Of a stretch of DNA of 64,000 nucleotides, positions 24,325-32,168 are shown in pieces (the stretch's first letter is position 1; the number at the start of each line of letters is the position of its first letter). The notes below the pieces were generated by a model. That model was not told the DNA's origin and ran no database searches. It saw only the letters and a program-made list of their open reading frames with translations. The stretch spans positions 124,001 to 188,000 of the forward strand of contig JARKPB010000010.1 in the NCBI GenBank assembly GCA_029975475.1, written 5' to 3'. The position numbers and the translations under genes are program-made. Source of the DNA: Anaerolineaceae bacterium. GTDB lineage: Bacteria > Chloroflexota > Anaerolineae > Anaerolineales > Anaerolineaceae.

Positions 24325-25560
24325 ATGGAACCGATTAATCCCACTGTTGGTCTAAGCACGCTGGTGAACCACGCGGGCGAAGGCCACAACCCGCACCACG
24401 CGCACGTTACCCCGATTTACCAGACATCTACCTTTAGTTTTCCAGATGTCGCTACCGGAGCGGCTATTTTCAAAGGGGAAACGCCGGGGTATGTCTACAC
24501 GCGCATCGGGAACCCCAACCTTGACCAGCTGGCCGCCAAGTACGCCGCCCTGGAAGGACTGGATCTGCTGCGCGCCCAGCCGGACGCCCGGCCCGGGGAT
24601 GTGGTGGAAGCGCTGGTATTTTCGACTGGCATGGCTGCGATCAGCGCCGCGGTGCTCGGCCGGGTGCGGGCCGGTCAGACGATCATCGCCCAGGAAGCCA
24701 TCTACGGGGCGACTTTTGTGCTGTTGAACAATTTGGCACCCCGATTTGGGATTAAGGTTGTCTTCCTGAAAGACGTCAGCCTGGCAGCCTGGGAAAAGGC
24801 TTTCGCGGAGAATCCGGAAGCGGTTCTGGCTTACGCCGAGTCGCCGGCCAACCCGACCATGTCGCTGGTAGACCTGCAGGCGTTATCCGAGATTGCCCAC
24901 CGCCATGGCGCCTGGTTAATGGTGGATAATACTTTCGCCACACCCTACTGCCAGCGCCCGCTGACCATCGGCGCAGACGCGGTCATTCATTCCACCACCA
25001 AGTACCTTTCCGGCCACGGCCTGATTGTGGGCGGCACGGTGATCAGCCGCCACCCGGAATGGGTGCGCACAGAGCTGACCGCGATGCTGAAAAATCTGGG
25101 GGGCTCGCCCAGCCCGTTTGACTGCTGGCTGGCCAATATCGGGCTGAAGACCTTTGAACTGCGCATGCAGCGCCACTGCGAAAACGGCCTGCAGATGGCG
25201 CGCTACCTGGAAAACCACCCGGCGGTCGAGCGGGTGTATTACCCCGGGCTGGAAAGCCACCCGGATCACGCCCTGGCGAAACGCCAGATGAGCGATTTTG
25301 GCGGAATGATCGCTTTTGAGTTGAAAGGCGGGCTGCAGGCTGGCGAACGGTTGATGAACCGGGTTAAGGTGATGACCCTGGCGGTCAGCCTGGGTAATGT
25401 GGACACGCTCATCCAGCACCCCGCCAGCATGACCCACAGCGGCATGCCGAGCGAGGTTCGCCTTCAGGCCGGCATCAGCGACGGGCTGGTGCGCCTCTCT
25501 CTGGGCATCGAAAACATTGACGATCTGATCGCGGATATGGATCAGGCTCTGAGCGCCTGA
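24325..25560 (+). CDS. Cys/Met metabolism PLP-dependent enzyme (trans-sulfuration family)
   Basis: A 411-aa fold-type I PLP enzyme of the cystathionine gamma-synthase / cystathionine gamma-lyase / O-acetylhomoserine sulfhydrylase / methionine gamma-lyase family. Schiff-base Lys is K226 in HSTTKYLSGHG; VDNTFATPY and STGMAAISAA are cofactor contacts. The 'IYGATF' segment has Ala where methionine gamma-lyases typically have Cys, which argues against that activity. The exact reaction cannot be fixed from sequence. Start at 24325 is chosen for its AGGAG ribosome-binding site. Confidence 0.85.
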   Translation: MEPINPTVGLSTLVNHAGEGHNPHHAHVTPIYQTSTFSFPDVATGAAIFKGETPGYVYTRIGNPNLDQLAAKYAALEGLDLLRAQPDARPGDVVEALVFSTGMAAISAAVLGRVRAGQTIIAQEAIYGATFVLLNNLAPRFGIKVVFLKDVSLAAWEKAFAENPEAVLAYAESPANPTMSLVDLQALSEIAHRHGAWLMVDNTFATPYCQRPLTIGADAVIHSTTKYLSGHGLIVGGTVISRHPEWVRTELTAMLKNLGGSPSPFDCWLANIGLKTFELRMQRHCENGLQMARYLENHPAVERVYYPGLESHPDHALAKRQMSDFGGMIAFELKGGLQAGERLMNRVKVMTLAVSLGNVDTLIQHPASMTHSGMPSEVRLQAGISDGLVRLSLGIENIDDLIADMDQALSA

Positions 25561-25577
25561 AAAGATAGCTGGCAAGA

Positions 25578-25611
25578 ATCAGGGCTGCTGACGCAGCCCT
25601 GATATTTTTTT
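25578..25611 (+). terminator. Rho-independent terminator
   Basis: An 11-bp stem (ATCAGGGCTGC / GCAGCCCTGAT) with a TGAC loop, followed by ATTTTTTTA. It ends the trans-sulfuration gene just before the convergent DUF4126 stop codon. Confidence 0.9.
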
Positions 25612-26200
25612 AATCCTCCCGCGCGGGCGCGGCAGGGCGGTCTGCCCTTCGGCGCGAACGCCACACCAGAAAAGTAACCAGCCAGACCGCCAGCAGCACG
25701 GTCACCGCCGCCGCGGCAATCGGGACGACGACCGCCAGGACGGAAACCGAAACAGAAACCACATCTTCCATCGCACTGACAGCCGCGTTGGCTGTTCCGC
25801 CGGTGGTCGCGGTAACCACCGGGCGCACCACCAGCGCCTTGGTCCCGTGAACCGCGCCGGCGACCAGCAGCCCCAGGCCCATCGCCAGCACCGGGTGGAT
25901 CTCGGTGATGACCCTGGCCGAAGCGGCAAAAACAATCGCACCCGCCGCCGGGCGGATAAAGGTCTGAATGATGTCGTTGATATGGTTGACCGCCGGGATT
26001 TTATCGGCGAAGAACTCGATTAAGGACAGCACCACCAGCAGGCCGATGATCCACCAGCTGGTCAGCGCGCTCCAGGGTTCATCCAGTTTGATCAGCGTGG
26101 TGAACTTCGCCAGCAGGGCCACAGTCAGCAGGGGGATGTAAGCGTTCAGCCCGGCGCTGGCGGACAGCCCAAATGCGGAAAAAATACCCAGAACGTCCAA
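25610..26200 (-). CDS. DUF4126 membrane protein
   Basis: A 196-aa integral membrane protein with about five hydrophobic segments and the DUF4126 pattern: AFGLSASAGLNAYIPLLTVA, then FFADKIPAVNHINDIIQTFI and AGAVHGTKALVVRPV. It starts with TTG, set by an AAGGAG ribosome-binding site 6 nt away. An ECF-type promoter (26222-26246) precedes it. Function unknown; the gene is divergent from heliorhodopsin. Confidence 0.8.
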   Translation of the reverse strand: MDVLGIFSAFGLSASAGLNAYIPLLTVALLAKFTTLIKLDEPWSALTSWWIIGLLVVLSLIEFFADKIPAVNHINDIIQTFIRPAAGAIVFAASARVITEIHPVLAMGLGLLVAGAVHGTKALVVRPVVTATTGGTANAAVSAMEDVVSVSVSVLAVVVPIAAAAVTVLLAVWLVTFLVWRSRRRADRPAAPARED

Positions 26201-26221
26201 TGGTTTCTCCTTCTGTCTATA

Positions 26222-26246
26222 TACGGATTATAGCGCGAAACGTTGC
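26222..26246 (-). promoter_or_regulatory. ECF-type promoter (GCAAC-N16-CGTA) of DUF4126
   Basis: On the minus strand GCAACGTTT (from 26246) and CGTATAT (from 26225) are spaced exactly as in the LiaF/PspC operon promoter at 57811-57835, with which it shares both half-sites. Confidence 0.6.
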
Positions 26247-26363
26247 CCGAAAATCAGGCGCGGTAAGCGAATACCGGTCAATCAGGCGCGAATCATCCGC
26301 CCGTCTCACGGATCAAGCGGCGGGCAAATGTATTTCACCCTTCCGGCTGCCATTAACCTGCTA

Positions 26364-26398
26364 AACCTTATACAAATTATCCCATTTTATGTATAAAG
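26364..26398 (+). promoter_or_regulatory. AT-rich control region of heliorhodopsin with TTATAC elements
   Basis: AACCTTATAC (26364-26373) and the inverted element TTATGTATAAAG (26387-26398) both match sequences before the fasciclin gene at 20545-20564. They sit 42-76 bp before the heliorhodopsin start and may bind a common regulator. Confidence 0.45.
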
Positions 26399-26439
26399 AT
26401 TGCATAATGTATGTATCAATCATATTAAAGAGAGGAAAC

Positions 26440-27237
26440 ATGAACCCAGAAACTGTAACCCCCGAAGCCGTGATGGAAAAGAAATTCAAAGGCCTGCGGC
26501 GCTTCAACCTGATCATGGGCTTTCTGCACCTGATCCAGGGCGTTTTTATGATTTTGGTCAGCAATGACACCACCTACCCGATCTTCACCAACTACCTGAA
26601 CTTTGACATCGCCACCCGTTCGCTGTCGCCCAACCCCCAGCTGCTGCTCGACCTGCGCTTTGGCCCGGCGGTGGCCGCCTTTCTGCTGATCTCCGCGGTA
26701 GCGCACTTCTACCTGGCGACCATCGGCTACAAACCCTATGTTGAAAAGCTGAAGAAAGGCATGAACCCGATCCGTTTCTATGAATATGCCTTCAGCTCTT
26801 CACTGATGATTGTGCTGATCGGCATGCTCACCGGCCTGTGGGACCTGGGCGCGATCATCCTGATCTTTTTCCTGAATGCCACGATGAACCTGTTCGGGAT
26901 CATGATGGAATACCACAATCAGTACACCCAGAAGACCGACTGGACCGCCTTTATCTATGGCTCCATCGCTGGGTTCGTGCCGTGGGTGGTGATCATGCTC
27001 TATTTTGTCGGCGCGGTGAATTCCGGCGACGCCAAACCTCCCGCCTTCGTCTACGCCATCATCCCGACCCTGTTCGTCTTCTTCAACATCTTCGCCATCA
27101 ATATGGTGCTGCAGTACAAGAAAGTCGGCCCGTGGAAAGACTACCTCTTCGGCGAGCGCTTCTACATCGTCCTCAGCCTGGCTGCCAAAACGGTGCTTGC
27201 CTGGTTAATCTTCGCCGGCACGCTGGCGCCCGTGTAA
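26440..27237 (+). CDS. Heliorhodopsin
   Basis: A 265-aa seven-transmembrane retinal protein of the heliorhodopsin family. Diagnostic stretches are FYEYAFSSSLMIVLIGMLTG with Glu115 as the likely counter-ion, NATMNLFGIMMEYHNQ, IAGFVPWVVIMLYF, and SLAAKTVLAWLIFAGTL with Lys250 as the retinal Schiff-base Lys. Heliorhodopsins do not match type-1 pump motifs and are thought to be light sensors or regulators with slow photocycles. The start at 26440 follows an AGAGAGGAAAC ribosome-binding site; the frame is open 51 nt further upstream. A terminator follows, so it is transcribed alone. No retinal synthesis gene (carotenoid oxygenase) lies in the window. Confidence 0.93.
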   Translation: MNPETVTPEAVMEKKFKGLRRFNLIMGFLHLIQGVFMILVSNDTTYPIFTNYLNFDIATRSLSPNPQLLLDLRFGPAVAAFLLISAVAHFYLATIGYKPYVEKLKKGMNPIRFYEYAFSSSLMIVLIGMLTGLWDLGAIILIFFLNATMNLFGIMMEYHNQYTQKTDWTAFIYGSIAGFVPWVVIMLYFVGAVNSGDAKPPAFVYAIIPTLFVFFNIFAINMVLQYKKVGPWKDYLFGERFYIVLSLAAKTVLAWLIFAGTLAPV

Positions 27238-27255
27238 TCCTTCTCCTCCCTGAAC

Positions 27256-27287
27256 TCAGGCGCCCTGCGGGGCGCCTGATGCTTTTT
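27256..27287 (+). terminator. Rho-independent terminator of heliorhodopsin
   Basis: A 10-bp stem (TCAGGCGCCC / GGGCGCCTGA) with a TGCG loop followed by TGCTTTTTC. Confidence 0.88.
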
Positions 27288-27342
27288 CCCGGGCTGCTTT
27301 TTACCATCAATCGGGTCTATAATAAAATGGAAAGGAGGCGCG

Positions 27343-27774
27343 ATGAGCAAGCCGCCTGTCCTTACCCGCATCCTGGCTGTTACCGGCGCAGTCCTGACTG
27401 GCCTTCCGCTGCTGTTGCCGGTCGTGTTCGGGTTGACACACCTGTTTGAAACAGGGACATTCCTGCTGGATTATCTCATGCCGGCGGAACTTTTCTTCCT
27501 AACCCTGGCCGGCGGCGCTGCGCTGATTTGGGCCGCGGCGCGCCAGCGCGCCCTGCTGCGTCCGATGATCGCATGGCTGGCCGCATCGGCTGGTTTTCTG
27601 GTTATCAGCCAGATCGCGGCTGTGGTCACCGGACTGGCATCCAGCCCGGCGGAAGTCGCTGACTGGCGCATGACCCTGGTGACGGCGCTGCTGGCGGTCT
27701 TCATCTTTTGCAGCCTTGGCCTGTTCGCGGCGGGGATCCGGCTGGCGATAATCACCTTTCGCAACCGCCAGTAA
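27343..27774 (+). CDS. Small four-helix membrane protein, unknown
   Basis: A 143-aa hydrophobic protein with four predicted membrane segments (about 10-30, 45-65, 77-100, 112-135) and a basic C-terminus. An AAAGGAGG ribosome-binding site and a TATAAT about 20 nt upstream support the start. No family recognised. Confidence 0.65.
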   Translation: MSKPPVLTRILAVTGAVLTGLPLLLPVVFGLTHLFETGTFLLDYLMPAELFFLTLAGGAALIWAAARQRALLRPMIAWLAASAGFLVISQIAAVVTGLASSPAEVADWRMTLVTALLAVFIFCSLGLFAAGIRLAIITFRNRQ

Positions 27775-27834
27775 AACCGGACCCTGAAACACCCCGGGGC
27801 GTTCCGCCACGACTCAATATGCACCGCAGAATCA

Positions 27835-28812
27835 ATGCCCGATAACGACTCGTTCTGGAAGTTTTACTGGGAAACCCGTCTGCAGCCGATGGAAACCCTC
27901 GGTAAGCGGGAAGCCATCCTGGAGGCTTCCCGGCTGATCCGCGAACGCGCGCTCGAGAATAAACGACCGCTGCGCCTGCTGGAGCTGGGCTGCGGCGAGG
28001 GTCAGGTGATTGGCAGTTTGCTGGACGCGCACAGCCAGCAGTGCGACCTGGGCGGCTCGCTGGGGGTGGATTACCACGCCCCCTCGCTGGATCGCTGCCG
28101 TAGAGATTACCCCGGCTTACCCTGCCTGCAGGGCGATTTCACCGATCCGGTTTTGATCAACCGACTGGGATCTTTCGACCTGCTACTGCTGGTCAACGCG
28201 CTGCATGAAGTTTTTTCCGACGCGCTGGCTGATGGAGGAAAAAGTCCCGATATCCCCGGTGCCCAGGAAAAAGTACGCGCCGCGCTTGCGCTGGCGGCGG
28301 AACACCTTGCCCCCGACGGCTGGCTGGTGTTGTTTGACGGACTTGAACCAGAGGGCGATTTATCCGAGCCGATAACGGTCCGCTTTTTATCCCGCCAGGC
28401 GCGCCGCAATTTTGAATCATTCTCCCGACAATACCGGCCGTTAAAGATCGTTTACCGGCAGGAACAAGATCCCCTGGTGGTTACCCTTTCGCGCCGGGAT
28501 TTTACCCGCTACATCACCAAGTCAATTTTTCTGGGTAAAAAACTCTGGGAAAGCGAGCGGCTTCAAAGTTACCAGTATTTCACCGCGACCCAGCACCGCG
28601 CAGCGGTGGAAAGCTGCGGTTTATACATTGAAACGCTGCGCACACTGACCATAAACGCGGGAAAATGGCAGCAGCAGGTCGAAATTTTGACCCCCGGGGA
28701 GGGTTTCCCGGCGGAGCACATTCTGATCTGCGCCCACAAGCCGGCGGAAGCGAAACGGCGCGAACCGACCCCCGCCGGGCATCTGCAGCCAGAGCCGCCT
28801 GGAGATGATTAA
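27835..28812 (+). CDS. SAM-dependent methyltransferase-like protein
   Basis: A 325-aa protein with a class I methyltransferase domain: motif I LRLLELGCGEGQVIGSLL (about 41-58), acidic LGVDYHAPSLD, motif II/III LQGDFTDP and FDLLLLVNALHEVFSD, and the motif after PDGWLVLFDGLEPEGD. The C-terminal third (about 210-325) is a separate region without a recognised motif. The substrate is unknown. No clear ribosome-binding site is visible at the ATG. Confidence 0.75.
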   Translation: MPDNDSFWKFYWETRLQPMETLGKREAILEASRLIRERALENKRPLRLLELGCGEGQVIGSLLDAHSQQCDLGGSLGVDYHAPSLDRCRRDYPGLPCLQGDFTDPVLINRLGSFDLLLLVNALHEVFSDALADGGKSPDIPGAQEKVRAALALAAEHLAPDGWLVLFDGLEPEGDLSEPITVRFLSRQARRNFESFSRQYRPLKIVYRQEQDPLVVTLSRRDFTRYITKSIFLGKKLWESERLQSYQYFTATQHRAAVESCGLYIETLRTLTINAGKWQQQVEILTPGEGFPAEHILICAHKPAEAKRREPTPAGHLQPEPPGDD

Positions 28813-28826
28813 TTTAGCAGCTTAAT

Positions 28827-28862
28827 TTGCTTTTCAGATAATTAATCTCTATAATAGATTAA
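28827..28862 (+). promoter_or_regulatory. Promoter with 21-bp palindromic operator before DUF3597
   Basis: TTGCTT (28827-28832), 17 bp, and TATAAT (28850-28855) form the promoter. TTAATCT (28842-28848) and AGATTAA (28856-28862) are perfect inverted repeats that flank the -10 box, as expected for a repressor site. Confidence 0.6.
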
Positions 28863-28909
28863 GATCGTATTCAGATCAAACCACGGATCATTCAGGAAAG
28901 GAAAACATC

Positions 28910-29338
28910 ATGGGACTGTTAGACAAAATTATGGATAAACTGGGCGTGAAGAAAGCCACCGCTCCCGCGCCCAGCGACGCTTTCAAAGCATCGCAGGTGA
29001 AAGTGGATCTGGATGGCGAACGCGCCGGTATCTACAGCAAAGCGATGGCAGAAGAAGCCAAACCAGCCGAGATCCCGATGGTGGATGTCATGAGCAAGCT
29101 CAAGGCGATGGCCAAAGCCAACCCGGAACAGCTGGACTGGAAAGTCTCGATCGTTGACCTGCTTAAACTGCTCGGTCTGGACAGCAGCCTGGAAGCCCGG
29201 AAAGAGCTGGCGGTCGAGCTCGGCTGCCCGCCGGAGAAAATGGACGGCGGCGCTGCCATGAACATGTGGCTGCACAAAGAGGTGCTCCGCCAGCTGGCGA
29301 AAAATGGCGGCAACATCCCCAAGGAAATGCTGGACTGA
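28910..29338 (+). CDS. DUF3597 family protein
   Basis: A 142-aa soluble protein with the DUF3597 core: LDWKVSIVDLLKLLGLDSSL, then ARKELAVELGCP and MNMWLHKEVLRQLAKNGGNI. DUF3597 proteins resemble peptidoglycan-associated LysM-linked proteins by annotation in other species, but their function is unknown. A GGAAAGG ribosome-binding site precedes the ATG. The gene has its own promoter, operator and terminator. Confidence 0.85.
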   Translation: MGLLDKIMDKLGVKKATAPAPSDAFKASQVKVDLDGERAGIYSKAMAEEAKPAEIPMVDVMSKLKAMAKANPEQLDWKVSIVDLLKLLGLDSSLEARKELAVELGCPPEKMDGGAAMNMWLHKEVLRQLAKNGGNIPKEMLD

Positions 29339-29357
29339 CGCCGATCTGTCAGGCATG

Positions 29358-29385
29358 ACCGCCCTGCGCGACAGGGCGGTTTTTG
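29358..29385 (+). terminator. Rho-independent terminator of DUF3597 gene
   Basis: A 9-bp stem (ACCGCCCTG / CAGGGCGGT) with a CGCGA loop followed by TTTTTG. Confidence 0.88.
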
Positions 29386-29719
29386 TTATTAATCGTCATA
29401 ATACCCGGCTGCGCGGCGGATTAGGCTTCCGTCCCCCATGGTTCGCCCGAACCTCCCCCGTTGGCCCGGGCAGTTCCGCTTCCGGCAGGTTGAAACACCG
29501 CAACCGGCATTGAAAAATCAACCGCGGCAGAAGGCGGACGGCATAACCGCAACCGATTTTCGGAAGAAATAATTCCGGCGCGCCGCCAGGCCGTTCAGCG
29601 GAGAAAACTTTCCGACGCGGATGCACCGCTCTTTCATTCACCGAACGATTAAACTGGTAAAAATCGAAGAGTTGTGGTAAAATATTTCCATCTTATTAAC
29701 AGATTTGCGCTCGTTTGTG
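29386..29719. other. Intergenic stretch without a recognisable gene
   Basis: About 330 bp between the DUF3597 terminator and the leader of the RNA-binding protein gene. No frame with coding character, no tRNA and no long hairpin is seen. The last 60 bp are AT-rich (TAAAAT and TATTTCC runs) and probably hold the promoter of the RNA-binding protein gene. Confidence 0.5.
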
Positions 29720-29752
29720 CCGCCATTCCGGTTATAAGGATGGCGGTTTTTT
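29720..29752 (+). terminator. Terminator-like hairpin in the 5' leader of the RRM gene
   Basis: CCGCCAT (29720-29726) and ATGGCGG (29740-29746) pair around a 13-nt loop and are followed by TTTTTTAT. It lies about 40 bp before the RRM start codon, so it could be an attenuator or the terminator of a short leader RNA. Confidence 0.6.
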
Positions 29753-29791
29753 ATTCGACGCAAGTCCGCAAACACAAAAGAAGAGGATCAA

Positions 29792-30109
29792 TTGGAAGTC
29801 AAGCTTTACGTAGGCAACATGTCGTACCAGACCACCGAAAATGAACTGCGCAGCCTTTTCGCCGAAGCGGGCGAAGTGCTGACTGTGGACGTGATCATGG
29901 ACCGTTATTCGGGTTCGCCCAAGGGGTTCGCCTTTATTACTATGGGGAATCAGGCCGATGCGAACAAAGCCATCAGCATCTTTAACGGCAAAGAAGTTGG
30001 CGGACGCCCGCTGACCGTCAATGTCGCCCGGCCGCGCGAAGAACGCGCCCCCGGCGGCGGCCGTTCTTATAACGGTTCCGGCCGCGGCAATTCTAACCGC
30101 CGCTTCTAA
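29792..30109 (+). CDS. RRM-domain RNA-binding protein with Gly/Arg tail
   Basis: A 105-aa single RRM protein: RNP2 LYVGNM (about 5-10) and RNP1 KGFAFITM (about 44-51), followed by a Gly/Arg/Ser/Asn-rich tail. Proteins of this type in cyanobacteria and other bacteria are often cold-induced RNA chaperones. The start is TTG, with AGAGGA 6 nt before it; no ATG fits the conserved N-terminus (EVKLYVGN). Confidence 0.9.
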   Translation: MEVKLYVGNMSYQTTENELRSLFAEAGEVLTVDVIMDRYSGSPKGFAFITMGNQADANKAISIFNGKEVGGRPLTVNVARPREERAPGGGRSYNGSGRGNSNRRF

Positions 30110-30126
30110 CCCGGTAGATGCACGCT

Positions 30127-30157
30127 AACCCCGCCTGAACACGGCGGGGTTTTTTTA
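30127..30157 (+). terminator. Rho-independent terminator of the RRM gene
   Basis: A 9-bp stem (AACCCCGCC / GGCGGGGTT) with a 7-nt loop and a T7 tract. Confidence 0.92.
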
Positions 30158-30273
30158 TGCTGATACAGACAAACCGCATGGCTGCGGAGATGTGGCATAA
30201 TTGCGAAAGCAGCAGCGATCCCCGGGTTGATCTTTGGGCTTTCGGCTTTCGTGCAAAGATTGAAGAAGGAAAA

Positions 30274-31191
30274 ATGAGCGAACCCTTAAAGTTGATCTTC
30301 ACGACTCTTTTTTGGACGCTTGGTGTGTCCGCCGCTGCGCTTGTCGTGATTGGCGGGGTGTACTACCTCCAGACCAGCCGCTACGACCGCAGTCTGGTGT
30401 CATCCGGTGAGCGGCGCGGCTACCTGCTGCATATTCCCCCGGGTTACGAAGGCAGCCAGCCGGTTCCGCTGGTGATCAGCATCCACGGTTTTGCCGGCTG
30501 GCCGGAAAACCAGAGCCAGATCAGCCGCTGGAATCGGCTGGCGGATCAGGAGGGCTTCCTGGTGGTTTACCCGCGCGGAACGGGTTTCCCGCTGCGCTGG
30601 CGGACCGGGGATCAACCCGGCGCGGACCAGGATATCCAGTTTATTGTTGACCTTATCCATGAGCTGGAAGCGCACTATGCCATTGACCCGCGGCGAATTT
30701 ACGTCAACGGAATCTCAAACGGCGGCGGGATGTCCTTCGCCCTTTCCTGCAAATTATCCGGACGCATCGCCGCGTTTGGCAGCGTGGCCGGCGCTTACCT
30801 GCTGCCCTGGGATGCGTGCGCGCCCGAGCGGCCGGTGCCGGCGATGTTATTCCACGGCACAGCGGACGCCGTTGTCCCCTATCTGGGCGGTCCTTCGCGC
30901 AATTTTGACCTGCCTTTCCCAAATATCCCGGAATGGGCCGCTGAACTGGCCCGGCGAAACGGCTGCACGATCACAGAATCTTTGCCTTCCCAGGGCGAAG
31001 TAAGCGGGGTGCGCTACAGCGGCTGTGCGGAAGGCGCAGAGGTAATTTTATACACTATCACGGGCGGCGGTCATTCCTGGCCTGGCGGCGGCTGGCTGCC
31101 GCGCATCATCGTGGGTAAAATCAGCCGGGATATAGATGCCACCCGCGCCCTCTGGGAGTTTTTCCAGCGCCATCCCTTGAGGGAACCGTGA
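30274..31191 (+). CDS. Membrane-anchored PHB-depolymerase/feruloyl-esterase-like hydrolase (LpqC type)
   Basis: A 305-aa alpha/beta hydrolase with an N-terminal transmembrane anchor (about 7-30). The nucleophile elbow is GISNGGG, the acid is in HGTADAVVPY, and the His is in GGGHSWPGGG, so the triad is complete. The SIHGFAGWPENQ segment forms the oxyanion region. It belongs to the esterase PHB-depolymerase/LpqC group; the natural ester is unknown. GAAGGA precedes the chosen ATG. The stop overlaps the next start (GTGA). Confidence 0.85.
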   Translation: MSEPLKLIFTTLFWTLGVSAAALVVIGGVYYLQTSRYDRSLVSSGERRGYLLHIPPGYEGSQPVPLVISIHGFAGWPENQSQISRWNRLADQEGFLVVYPRGTGFPLRWRTGDQPGADQDIQFIVDLIHELEAHYAIDPRRIYVNGISNGGGMSFALSCKLSGRIAAFGSVAGAYLLPWDACAPERPVPAMLFHGTADAVVPYLGGPSRNFDLPFPNIPEWAAELARRNGCTITESLPSQGEVSGVRYSGCAEGAEVILYTITGGGHSWPGGGWLPRIIVGKISRDIDATRALWEFFQRHPLREP

Positions 31192-31598
31192 AACGCGCTG
31201 TCTTTATCAGTCTGGGAGGCCTGTTCACCCTGCTGGGCGCGCTGGGGGTTTTTCTGCCGCTGCTGCCGGCCACGCCGTTTTTACTGCTGGCCGCCTTCTT
31301 CTTCGCGCGCAGTTCCGCACGGTTTTACCGCTGGTTAACCCACAACCAGCTCTTTGGACCCTACATCCGCGCATACCGCCAGGGCGAGGGCCTGCCGCTG
31401 GCGCGGAAATTAAGCGCCATGCTGCTTCTATGGGCAGCCATCGGTTCCAGCGCGTATTTTGCGGTCGAATCGATGCCGGTCAAGATCGCCCTGCTGTGCC
31501 TGGCGCTGGGGGTCAGTATTCACCTGCTGCGCATGAAATCTTCCCGGCGCCCCGCCGAACAGCCCGATCCTCGAGCAGCCAATCCTGGCCTGGAATGA
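31188..31598 (+). CDS. DUF454 (YbaN-like) membrane protein
   Basis: A 136-aa inner-membrane protein with the DUF454 signature: LGALGVFLPLLPATPFLLLA, then FARSSARFYRWLTHNQLFGP. Two to four membrane segments; function unknown. It starts with GTG inside the esterase stop codon, so it is translationally coupled. Confidence 0.85.
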   Translation: MKRAVFISLGGLFTLLGALGVFLPLLPATPFLLLAAFFFARSSARFYRWLTHNQLFGPYIRAYRQGEGLPLARKLSAMLLLWAAIGSSAYFAVESMPVKIALLCLALGVSIHLLRMKSSRRPAEQPDPRAANPGLE

Positions 31599-31820
31599 CC
31601 CGCCGGGAACTGGTTCCAGCCGCCAGCGGGCGGGCGAGGTCGGGGCAGCGCTCGCGCAGCCTTCAAATCCAAACTTTCATCCCAAACAGCGGATACACCA
31701 CAAAAACGAGCGGGCGCCGGAGGCGGCATGCCCAGAAAATATTGAGACAAACGAAGCGCGCGGCCGGAACCGGGTGCGCGCGATCATGGTTCAGGGGATT
31801 AAATCATTCCAATTTGCGAA

Positions 31821-32126
31821 TTACGGCACCCATTCGCCAATATCAGCCCAGGCATAAGAAAGGTGCACCGCCAGACTGGCGTTTAATTTTGAGCGCACCC
31901 GCTTCATCACATAAGTCATAACCTCAACTCCGCCAATCTGATACAGGCGGGTGCCAATTTCGCGGGTGCGGATATGCCGGCACTGGCCGTTAAAGCCCGC
32001 GCCGGGCCTTTCGGAAAGAAAATCATCCCGGCGGCCAATCTGCACCAGCTCTTCGATCATGGCATCCACATCCCGGCGGAACTCGGCAGGCACAGGTGAA
32101 AAAAACAGGTTGCGCAAGAAGTCCAT
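31821..32126 (-). CDS. Conserved-looking hypothetical protein
   Basis: A 101-aa soluble, charged protein starting MDFLRNLFFSPVP and ending ADIGEWVP, with no motif I recognise. A GAGGTGA ribosome-binding site lies 5 nt before the ATG, supporting a real gene. It is divergent from the PIG-L-type gene. The 222 bp between DUF454 and this gene hold nothing recognisable. Confidence 0.6.
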   Translation of the reverse strand: MDFLRNLFFSPVPAEFRRDVDAMIEELVQIGRRDDFLSERPGAGFNGQCRHIRTREIGTRLYQIGGVEVMTYVMKRVRSKLNASLAVHLSYAWADIGEWVP

Positions 32127-32151
32127 CGATTCACCTCACACAGACAGCAGG

Positions 32152-32157
32152 TATGAT
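32152..32157 (+). promoter_or_regulatory. -10 box (TATGAT) of the PIG-L gene
   Basis: TATGAT lies 11 nt before the ATG and no Shine-Dalgarno sequence follows it, so the mRNA leader would be only a few bases. Confidence 0.45.
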
Positions 32158-32168
32158 AAGATTTTATC

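Noticed and set aside
30157-30273. N-terminal extension of the esterase
   Set aside because: The extension starts inside the terminator of the RRM gene and lacks a ribosome-binding site; the ATG at 30274 directly precedes the membrane anchor and follows GAAGGA.
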